From positions 1 to 18,183 of the forward strand of contig JAHJFW010000070.1 in the NCBI GenBank assembly GCA_018824765.1: a DNA stretch of 18,183 nucleotides, written 5' to 3'. The stretch comes from Patescibacteria group bacterium. Its GTDB lineage: Bacteria > Patescibacteriota > Patescibacteriia > 2-12-FULL-60-25. Positions 12,291 through 18,183 of the stretch are shown here, in pieces. The first letter of the stretch is position 1; each line of letters begins with the position of its first letter. Position numbers and translations under genes: made by a program. The notes beneath the pieces were generated by a model. That model ran no database searches, was not told the origin of the DNA, and was given only the letters and a program-made list of their open reading frames with translations.

Positions 12291-13390
12291 AGGCCTGTAA
12301 TTTTCTCATATATTGCCACTAATTTATCCATATGCGCCTGCCAAGTGAATTGGCTAAGGATGTGCTCCCGAGCCGCCGCTTTCAGCCGCGCATGCAAACC
12401 TTCATCAACCAATACGAGATTTAATGCGTCAGCCAAACCTTTATAATCAGCCGGTTTTACCAATAAACCAGTGCTCCCGTCCAATACAACGCCGCGCACG
12501 CCAGGGAGGCGTGAGGCGACTACCGGCAATCCGCAAGCCTGCGCTTCCAGGGCAACCAAGCCAAAAGCCTCGGCCTCGGTCAAAGACGGCACAGCCAAAA
12601 CATCCGAAGCCCGGTAAGCCTGCACCAATTCCTCCTCATTTAGCTTGCCCGCAAAACTGCAACGGCCGCCAAGACCCAAGCTTTTCGCATAGCGTTCATA
12701 CTGACGCCGCAAATTTCCTTCTCCAACTAGCAATAAATCGGCACCCTCAACCATTGCGAGCGCTTGCAATAAAACCAGCACCCCTTTAAAGGCATGAGCC
12801 TTATCCATGCCGCCGACAAACAAAATCAGTTTTTGACGCGGATCAAATCCCAACTTCTTTTTCAACCTCTCGGCAAACGCTGTTTTCCCATGCGCATCCG
12901 ACAATGGACTAAACTTATGTTCATTAACACCGAACGGTACTTCCATGATCTTTTCGCAATACGAAGCATAGCTTGCATGGCGGGCGTAATCCAAACTTGC
13001 GGCCAACAAAACATCTGCGCTGTCTAGAATATCTTTTTGAAAATGATTTCGATATGCGTTAAATAAAACTCCTCTTAAACCGGCTGCAGTTGCATCCATG
13101 TGCAAAGTAATCACTAACTTTTTTATGAGCTCCGAACGCCGCAAACCTGCCACGCGGCCGGCTGTCCCAAAAAAAGGATAATGCAGATGGACAATGTCTG
13201 CATCCTTTACAAAATGTTCCAGCTCGTTAATCGTTCCGGCGTTGCCGATACGAAAGCCCGCATGCGTTGTGAGTGAAATTAAAGCGGCTTCAAAACCAAG
13301 TTGCGACAAATTTTCTACCTCCTTGTAGGCAACCCGTCCGATGCCTCCGATTTCCGGAGGCGCGACGCATGATAAATGGATTATTTTCAT
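12287..13390 (-). CDS. Glycosyltransferase family 4 (GT-B fold), second copy
   Basis: A second retaining glycosyltransferase of 367 residues. It begins MKIIHLSCVAPPEIGGIGRV, with the usual glycine-rich loop. The C-terminal donor domain has LFVGGMDKAHAFKG (190-203), LVGEGNLR (221-228) and E-x7-E at E274-E282 (EAFGLVALEAQACGLPVVAS). HLHYPFF at 68-74 fits the common His region after the N-terminal beta strand. It is only distantly like the next GT4 gene, so the two probably add different sugars. The gene ends in an ATGA-type overlap with its partner and starts 20 bp after the upstream GT2 stop. Confidence 0.92.
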   Translation of the reverse strand: MKIIHLSCVAPPEIGGIGRVAYKEVENLSQLGFEAALISLTTHAGFRIGNAGTINELEHFVKDADIVHLHYPFFGTAGRVAGLRRSELIKKLVITLHMDATAAGLRGVLFNAYRNHFQKDILDSADVLLAASLDYARHASYASYCEKIMEVPFGVNEHKFSPLSDAHGKTAFAERLKKKLGFDPRQKLILFVGGMDKAHAFKGVLVLLQALAMVEGADLLLVGEGNLRRQYERYAKSLGLGGRCSFAGKLNEEELVQAYRASDVLAVPSLTEAEAFGLVALEAQACGLPVVASRLPGVRGVVLDGSTGLLVKPADYKGLADALNLVLVDEGLHARLKAAAREHILSQFTWQAHMDKLVAIYEKITGL

Positions 13391-13409
13391 AATCTATTGG
13401 CCGTCAAAA

Positions 13410-14507
13410 TCACAAACCCGTCATACCGGTAAACAAGCGGACGATTTCGTAACCGAATTTCAAAAACGGATTAACGATTGAGTTCACAATGTCATTTTCG
13501 AATTCCTGGTACTTGATGAATGGCGTAAACATTTTTAAAACTGCGCCATCGGAAACCAACCTCATTCGATTGATATCGCGCCGTCCGCGTAAAATATAAA
13601 CCCATGTCTGGGGCTTAAAAAACCACACCATTGCGCGTATTTTTTCCCTCCACCATCCGCCTTTGACTGCAAAAGCCAGTATCGCAAAATCCGTCACTAA
13701 AAGCATGGGGGCGAGCAGAATCAATGTCGGAAAACGATAATTCTTCAAAACCACGGCTGTCCGGTTGCGCTCCATCCAAAACCATTTTTTTATAGAACGC
13801 GAAAATTCGTAATGGTGCCTGACAACGCTTTTATGCGCTAAAACATTTTTATAACCTACTAGAATTATACGCCAGCCCAAATCAAGGTCTTCATGGTAAG
13901 CGAACAGCGTTTCATCCAAAAGTCCGGTCTTTTGCAAAACTTCGTTTTTAAAAAGAACTCCCGCACCAGACGCGTAGGCGATGTTTTTTATATCAAGCGA
14001 AACTTCAGTCCTCTTATTGTGGTAACCGCCGCAATATCCAAAACCCAAAAAATGAATAGCATTGCCATCGGAATTTATTTCTTCGGGATTTTGCTGCATC
14101 ACCAGCAACGATTGGACAGAACCTATTAATGCATCGCTTTCCGCCGCATCCACAGCCTCGCGCAAAGCTCGTGGTTCAAACTCTGCGTCGTAGTTTAAAA
14201 GGTAAACATATTCATGCCCTCTTTCGATTGATTTTTTAATGGCTAAATTATGCCCGCCACTGAATCCCAAATTCATTCCGGGTTCGTGAATTTCAACTGA
14301 TGGCAACTGATTTCCCCACAAAGCCATTAAACGTTTTACCTCTGCCAGAGACCCGTCTCCGGGCGAGTTATCAACGATATGAACACACATTGTATTCTTT
14401 GGATAATCGAGGCGGACCAGACCCCTAAACAGGTCGCCCAAAAAAGGCACGCTGTTCCACAGCACTACAATCACGTCTACGAATGGCGTTGGTTTAGGAT
14501 CGTTCAT
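13410..14507 (-). CDS. Glycosyltransferase family 2, rhamnosyltransferase-like
   Basis: An inverting GT-A enzyme of 365 residues. The N-terminal strand DVIVVLWNS (11-19), IVDNSPGDGS (44-53), NLGFSGGHN (79-87) and NYDAE (105-109, in the place of the metal-binding DxD) are typical of the WbbL-like branch. HEDLDLGWR (205-213) is the family's second conserved acidic motif. A hydrophobic stretch at about 262-282 and a basic Trp-rich C-terminal region would hold it to the inner membrane face. Its first 14 bases overlap the end of the DUF2304 gene, so the two are coupled. Confidence 0.9.
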   Translation of the reverse strand: MNDPKPTPFVDVIVVLWNSVPFLGDLFRGLVRLDYPKNTMCVHIVDNSPGDGSLAEVKRLMALWGNQLPSVEIHEPGMNLGFSGGHNLAIKKSIERGHEYVYLLNYDAEFEPRALREAVDAAESDALIGSVQSLLVMQQNPEEINSDGNAIHFLGFGYCGGYHNKRTEVSLDIKNIAYASGAGVLFKNEVLQKTGLLDETLFAYHEDLDLGWRIILVGYKNVLAHKSVVRHHYEFSRSIKKWFWMERNRTAVVLKNYRFPTLILLAPMLLVTDFAILAFAVKGGWWREKIRAMVWFFKPQTWVYILRGRRDINRMRLVSDGAVLKMFTPFIKYQEFENDIVNSIVNPFLKFGYEIVRLFTGMTGL

Positions 14508-14835
14508 CGTGCTTTTCCATCCCCTTCAAGGCTTCGCGCCTGACAAAATCCGTCAGCTTGCGTTCCATCTTTTCATGCTGGATAAAAAGTTTAAATACCA
14601 GCATAAATAGAACTGGCACTGAAGCGTATAAAATCAAATCGACTCCGCGGCCGACTCCGAACACTCCTGCTAGACGCGTGGTAATATTCGGCGCCAAAAC
14701 CACCAAAGCGGCGCCGACCCAAACGACTGACCATCCCAAGGCTTCGGCCGGCCGTATCACATTTTGCATAACTCGCCGCCAAGTAACATACAGTGCAACT
14801 GCCATGGCAGCGATGAGGATTATTTGTATCAACAT
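14494..14835 (-). CDS. DUF2304-type small membrane protein
   Basis: The 113-residue protein has three membrane helices (about 1-19, 32-53 and 65-87) and a charged C-terminal helix (QHEKMERKLTDFVRREALKG). The layout and the APNITTRLAGVFGVGRGVDLILY segment match DUF2304 proteins, which are commonly encoded with GT2 enzymes that act on lipid carriers. Here it lies between two GT2 genes, overlapping one by 14 bp and separated from the other by a repeat block. It may anchor or assist one of them; this is inferred from context. Confidence 0.82.
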   Translation of the reverse strand: MLIQIILIAAMAVALYVTWRRVMQNVIRPAEALGWSVVWVGAALVVLAPNITTRLAGVFGVGRGVDLILYASVPVLFMLVFKLFIQHEKMERKLTDFVRREALKGMEKHDERS

Positions 14836-14870
14836 ATTGCGAGTCTATAAAGTCGTGGTGGATTAAAGTG

Positions 14871-14920
14871 CTCAGTTCTCAGTGCAAAGTCCTAGGTCCT
14901 AAGTCCTACGTCCTGGGTCT
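14871..14920. repeat. Word-like repeat block upstream of the DUF2304 gene
   Basis: CTCAGTTCTCAGTGCAAAGT leads into tandem variants of TCCTAAG/TCCTACG/TCCTAGG with a period near 9 bp (14890-14919). Confidence 0.7.
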
Positions 14921-14952
14921 TCCATAACCTAAATTCCATATTCTATCCTTGA

Positions 14953-15633
14953 TCATCCCACAAACGCACCTAAGAACAACTGCCAGGCGATTCGTGCCGC
15001 ATCCCAAGGCTTTTGCCCTTTTTTAAGTGACTCCTCTGAATAATGAACGCACACCGGAACTTCCTGCCAACGCAAGCTGGAACGCGTTACCAGCCGTAAT
15101 ATCTCCGAGCAATGCGCCATTTTATCCTGCTTAAAATCAATCATTCTCACTGCTTTGGCTGTCATCGCGCGAAAACCTGACTGGGGATCGGTTACGCTTC
15201 GAGGCACGCCGACTGCAAAAGCATTGAAGGTTCTAGCGGCATTTAAAAGAGCTTTTCTAGACCACGGAATGCCAACGGCTTCGCCGCCTAAAAAACGCGA
15301 ACCTAATACAACATCTGCCGTATCTTGCTGGATTGGAATGAGCAGTTGCGGAATTGAAATAGGATCATGCTGCCCATCAGCGTCAATGTGCACAATTATT
15401 TCCGCGCCCCTCTTTAAAGCCGCTTCATTGCCGGTCCTAAGCGCAGCGCCTTGTCCGCGGTTAATTCCATGCCGCAACACAACAGCGCCCTCTCGCCACG
15501 CATTAAGACGGGTTTCATCTTCCGACCCATCATCAATGACTATAATTTCATCAACATAAGGCAAAACAGCAAGTACGGTCTTGCTAATACGCGCCCCCTC
15601 CTGATACGCAGGAATAACGGCCGTTACCTTCAT
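14953..15633 (-). CDS. Glycosyltransferase family 2, polyprenyl-phosphate sugar synthase-like
   Basis: The 226-residue GT-A enzyme resembles dolichol-phosphate mannose synthase and the soluble forms of bacterial polyprenyl-phosphate glycosyltransferases. Motifs: VIPAYQEGARI (6-16), VIDDGSEDET (32-41), GINRGQGAALRTG (56-68), HIDADGQHDP (82-91, with the DxD pair D84/D86), VLGSRFLGG (109-117) and DPQSGFRAM. There is no C-terminal membrane domain. It would load a sugar onto a polyprenyl phosphate at the inner face, giving the donor used by a GT-C enzyme such as the candidate at 9058. DUF2304 follows it at 117 bp. Confidence 0.9.
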   Translation of the reverse strand: MKVTAVIPAYQEGARISKTVLAVLPYVDEIIVIDDGSEDETRLNAWREGAVVLRHGINRGQGAALRTGNEAALKRGAEIIVHIDADGQHDPISIPQLLIPIQQDTADVVLGSRFLGGEAVGIPWSRKALLNAARTFNAFAVGVPRSVTDPQSGFRAMTAKAVRMIDFKQDKMAHCSEILRLVTRSSLRWQEVPVCVHYSEESLKKGQKPWDAARIAWQLFLGAFVG

Positions 15634-15730
15634 ATTGGCTAGCTTACGCGAAATTCCAAAATTTTAACAGGGACATTGTTAGGTTATAGGTGAAGGATAT
15701 TTTTTCTGCTCCCAATCCACCCACATCCGT

Positions 15731-15764
15731 AATTGGAAATTGTAAATTAGAAATTGGAAATTTT
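15731..15764. repeat. AATTGGAAATT repeat
   Basis: AATTGGAAATT occurs at 15731-15741 and 15752-15762 (21-bp period) with GTAAATTAGA between. It runs into TTTTT and precedes the stop of the 132-residue gene. Similar AT-rich words are frequent in Parcubacteria-type genomes. Confidence 0.7.
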
Positions 15765-15773
15765 TCCCTTCCT

Positions 15774-16172
15774 CTATCCTTCCCCCAAAATCGCGGCAAC
15801 ACTACGCCTTTTTAGGCGATAAACCGCAAGATAAATTGCAGCAATCTCCAACGCCCACTGCACCAACATTTCAGGCGCTACAATCGCGGCCGCGCCTTTG
15901 GTTGAAAAAAGCATGCCATATAACGCATATCCGCTGACATTAACAGCCAGCCAAATGCCAAAGAGTAAAAACATTGAGCGCTTTTCCGGTACTTTGCCGC
16001 CTAAGCACCATACTGCAAAAACAAACGCCAGAATAAAAGCCAAAAGCCAAGCCGACCCGGTCACTAAAACGACAGAGGCGCCTACCGGTATGAGATAGCG
16101 GTACAACACCACTATGCCTACAAAACCTGCGAGAAACCTAAGAAAGGAAATTATCAAATATCTAAACCACAT
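15774..16172 (-). CDS. Small four-helix membrane protein, possibly GtrA-like
   Basis: The 132-residue product has four hydrophobic helices (about 6-27, 31-55, 66-88 and 101-120) and a basic C-terminus (YRLKRRSVAAILGEG). Size and helix number match GtrA-type proteins, which help move lipid-linked sugars across the membrane and often accompany GT2 enzymes like the one at 15633. The characteristic GtrA residues are not clear, so this is mainly a layout argument; a simple unrelated membrane protein is equally possible. It starts four bases after the stop of the permease gene upstream. Confidence 0.6.
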   Translation of the reverse strand: MWFRYLIISFLRFLAGFVGIVVLYRYLIPVGASVVLVTGSAWLLAFILAFVFAVWCLGGKVPEKRSMFLLFGIWLAVNVSGYALYGMLFSTKGAAAIVAPEMLVQWALEIAAIYLAVYRLKRRSVAAILGEG

Positions 16173-16176
16173 AAAG

Positions 16177-17313
16177 TTACAGCAACGCTATTGCGCGTTG
16201 AATAATTATCGCTAAAAAGAATATCGCGCAAACGATCGGCAGTAAAGTGCGTTTTCCCCACGGCAAAAGAGGCTTGTCGAGCCGCATGATCGCATAGGCC
16301 GCCAAAACCACCAGCAAGCCGTTGCCGGCGGAAAAAAATGCGCCCACAGTATCAATGGTCTCCAAAAAATTTCTCTTTGCGATAAACAACAGAATAACAG
16401 GAATGGCTAAGGCCGCGCCTTTTGCCATTTGCGGACTACGCTTCAAATCAAGATGAAACATTGCCTGCAAATCAAAAGCGCTAGTAATAAACGAGGTGAC
16501 AACCGCGAGTAATCCGGCCAACGGCAAAAGCCACCACAAAAAGGACGGGAAAATCTTGACCAAGGATAACACGCTTTCCCCGTCTTTTGTCGCAATAGCC
16601 GCGTAAACGAATAAACCGAACAACCAAGTCAAAAGCGCGGCGATCAAGGTTCCCCAAAATATGCCTCGCTTGGCATTTTCCATTCTGCGCCCAGTGATCT
16701 CATAAACCTCGGCGATTGCTGTCAAACCGAATAATGCAAAAACGAAGACGCCAATGGAAGCCAGATGCACGCCTTCTCTCAAACTGAAAATACGAATCGC
16801 ATCAGCTTGAGGTGCGGCAACGATGATCATAAACACCATCAGCAAAATCAGCCCCCAAGTGAGCGCTGACTCCACTTTTGCCATCAAACGCAAAGCCAGC
16901 ATGACCGCCATTGAGCCTGCCGCCCAGAATAAAATCTGCCACCATAAAACATTCAAATTCAAACCGAAATGTTCAGCTATAAAACGGATAAATTCCCCGC
17001 CAAGTATGAGATAAGCGAAATTCGCGCCGGCCAATTGGAAGGTATGGGTAAAAACAGCCAAACGCTTGGCCCAAGACCCCAAAACTTTACCAACATAGCC
17101 TGGCAAGCGCATTCGCTCGCGCAAGCGGTCAATAACCTCTAAAAACAGTAGATGCGAGGCCAGTATCACAAACGCTATCAGCCAAAAAACAAATGAACCG
17201 ACTAGCACTCCCATTTTCTCCATGACCAAAGGCACACCAAAAATTCCTGCACCAATAATAGTCCCCACCATGGTCAATATGGCGCGAACCACAGTTTTCT
17301 TCATTTTCATCAT
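16177..17313 (-). CDS. Amino-acid permease, aromatic amino acid (HAAAP/APC) type
   Basis: The 378-residue inner membrane transporter has about 11 helices. The first carries TMVGTIIGAGIFGVPLVM (14-31), the unwound-helix substrate motif of the APC superfamily, in the form seen in tyrosine and tryptophan permeases. FGLTAIAEVYEITG (about 194-207) corresponds to the conserved helix-6 region. Import of an amino acid by ion symport is expected; the substrate is not certain. Three ATGs are possible (17313, 17310, 17304); the MKKTVV start at 17304 is equally reasonable. It diverges from dnaB with 67 bp between. Confidence 0.82.
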   Translation of the reverse strand: MMKMKKTVVRAILTMVGTIIGAGIFGVPLVMEKMGVLVGSFVFWLIAFVILASHLLFLEVIDRLRERMRLPGYVGKVLGSWAKRLAVFTHTFQLAGANFAYLILGGEFIRFIAEHFGLNLNVLWWQILFWAAGSMAVMLALRLMAKVESALTWGLILLMVFMIIVAAPQADAIRIFSLREGVHLASIGVFVFALFGLTAIAEVYEITGRRMENAKRGIFWGTLIAALLTWLFGLFVYAAIATKDGESVLSLVKIFPSFLWWLLPLAGLLAVVTSFITSAFDLQAMFHLDLKRSPQMAKGAALAIPVILLFIAKRNFLETIDTVGAFFSAGNGLLVVLAAYAIMRLDKPLLPWGKRTLLPIVCAIFFLAIIIQRAIALL

Positions 17314-17380
17314 GTGATAAGTATAGCACTATTGCAGCTTGGATGTCCCCGCGATAGGGTAATGCTATTCCTATATAAAT
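17314..17380. promoter_or_regulatory. Divergent promoter region between permease and dnaB
   Basis: The 67 bp between the two start codons must hold both promoters. On the minus strand TATACT (17320-17325) lies only six bases before ATG 17313. On the plus strand the only TATA-like sequence (TATATAAAT, 17372-17380) touches the dnaB ATG. Neither has a good -35. If real, the permease mRNA would be nearly leaderless. Confidence 0.35.
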
Positions 17381-18183
17381 ATGCCCTCGACTGAAAAAAT
17401 AACTCCGCAAAATCTTGAAGCCGAGCAATCCCTTTTGGGGTCACTGCTTCTGGATAAAGACGCAATGGTCAAAATCAGCGACCGCGTATATGCCGAGGAT
17501 TTTTATGCTGACAAACACCGCTTGATCTATTCTGCGATTTCAGAGCTTTACCGCAGGCACGAGCCGATCGATCTCTTATCTCTGGTCAACCGCCTGCAAG
17601 AAAAAGAGGAGCTGGAAAAAGTCGGCGGCCGCGCATATTTGATCGAGCTTTCCAATGCCGTGCCGACAGCCAGCAACATCGTGCATTATGCAGACATCGT
17701 GCAAAAAAAAGCCACGCTAAGAAGGCTGTTGAAAGCGGCATCGGATATCACGGCTTTGGGTTATGAACAGGCCGAAGATGTTGAAACCGTACTGGACCAC
17801 GCCGAACAAAAACTTTTCAATGTTTCCAAAAAATTCCTGAAAGCGGGCTTTACGCCGATCCATGACATTTTGGATACTGCCTTTGAAAGAATCGACGAGG
17901 TGCACCGCGAACGCGGAAAATTGCGAGGTTTGGCAACCAGCTACTCTGATCTGGACAATATGCTCGGCGGCCTTCAAAAGAGCGACCTGATTGTTTTGGC
18001 GGCGCGCCCCTCCTGCGGCAAAACCTCCCTGGCTTTGGACATTGCGCGCCACGTCGCCGCCAAGCAGAAAGTTCCGGTCGGCATTTTTTCTTTGGAAATG
18101 AGCAAGGACCAGCTGGTGGACAGGATGATCTGTTCCGAAGCCAGCGTGGATCTCTGGAAGATGCGCACCGGCAAGCTGTCTGA
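17381..18183 (+). CDS. dnaB: Replicative DNA helicase DnaB, 3' end missing
   Basis: The ring helicase that unwinds DNA at the replication fork. The visible 267 residues run off the window. The N-terminal domain matches the family: PQNLEAEQSLLGSLLLD (9-25), DFYADKHRLIYSAI (40-53), GGRAYLIEL and ASNIVHYADIV (97-107). After the linker, the RecA-like domain begins at GLATSYSDLDNMLGGL, with Walker A ARPSCGKTS (208-216) and FSLEMSKDQL (236-245). Cys212 replaces the more usual Met or Ala in the P-loop, which should not matter for activity. ATG 17381 is the start because it gives the normal N-terminus; no Shine-Dalgarno precedes it. Confidence 0.95.
   Translation, partial: MPSTEKITPQNLEAEQSLLGSLLLDKDAMVKISDRVYAEDFYADKHRLIYSAISELYRRHEPIDLLSLVNRLQEKEELEKVGGRAYLIELSNAVPTASNIVHYADIVQKKATLRRLLKAASDITALGYEQAEDVETVLDHAEQKLFNVSKKFLKAGFTPIHDILDTAFERIDEVHRERGKLRGLATSYSDLDNMLGGLQKSDLIVLAARPSCGKTSLALDIARHVAAKQKVPVGIFSLEMSKDQLVDRMICSEASVDLWKMRTGKLS

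Overview
The window most likely comes from a small-genome bacterium of the Candidate Phyla Radiation (Patescibacteria, Parcubacteria-like). This is inferred from gene content and style, not from a marker tree. The clues are a Mur ligase without its N-terminal domain, a short FtsB/DivIC, a SurA-N protein with no isomerase domain, start codons that almost all lack a Shine-Dalgarno sequence, and many gene junctions filled with short word-like repeats. No rRNA, CRISPR array, transposase or integrase is visible.

Layout. At 1-309 the C-terminal part of a DsbB/BdbC-type thiol oxidoreductase runs in from the left, followed by tRNA-Gln(TTG) and a bidirectional terminator. From 533 to 2977 (minus strand) lie ftsE, ftsX, an unlisted 50-residue ORF and a 186-residue protein with a lysine-rich tail, tightly packed after ftsX. 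An exported RlpA-like double-psi beta-barrel protein follows (3093-3812). The stretch 3813-4595 is RNA genes and repeats: a REP/MITE-like inverted repeat, a GGTACC-rich 33-bp direct repeat, tRNA-Thr(CGT), a GC-rich hairpin insert flanked by a 47-bp direct repeat that includes the tRNA-Gly 3' end, and tRNA-Gly(CCC).

From 4596 to 8943 (minus strand) are envelope and division genes: a SurA-N-like membrane-anchored protein, FtsB/DivIC, a bacterial PH-domain membrane protein, a MurE-like ligase, two overlapping small ORFs that may be one frameshifted gene, and a CDP-alcohol phosphatidyltransferase. A divergent promoter region at about 8944-9057 separates this block from a large plus-strand membrane protein (9058-11229, perhaps a GT-C type glycosyltransferase). 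Converging on it is a minus-strand glycan gene set (11172-16172): two GT4 enzymes, a GT2 enzyme, a DUF2304 protein, a polyprenyl-phosphate-type GT2 and a small multi-pass protein. An amino-acid permease (16177-17313) then diverges from dnaB, which runs off the right edge.

How the parts fit together: FtsEX, FtsB, the RlpA-like protein and MurE concern septal peptidoglycan. The phosphatidyltransferase supplies phospholipid head groups. The glycosyltransferases probably build a surface polysaccharide or glycoprotein glycan, with sugars delivered on a lipid carrier. The most unusual points are the small overlapping gene pair with the window's only strong Shine-Dalgarno and a T8 slippery run, the tRNA-Gly 3'-end duplication around a GC-rich hairpin element, and the repeats that bracket ftsE.
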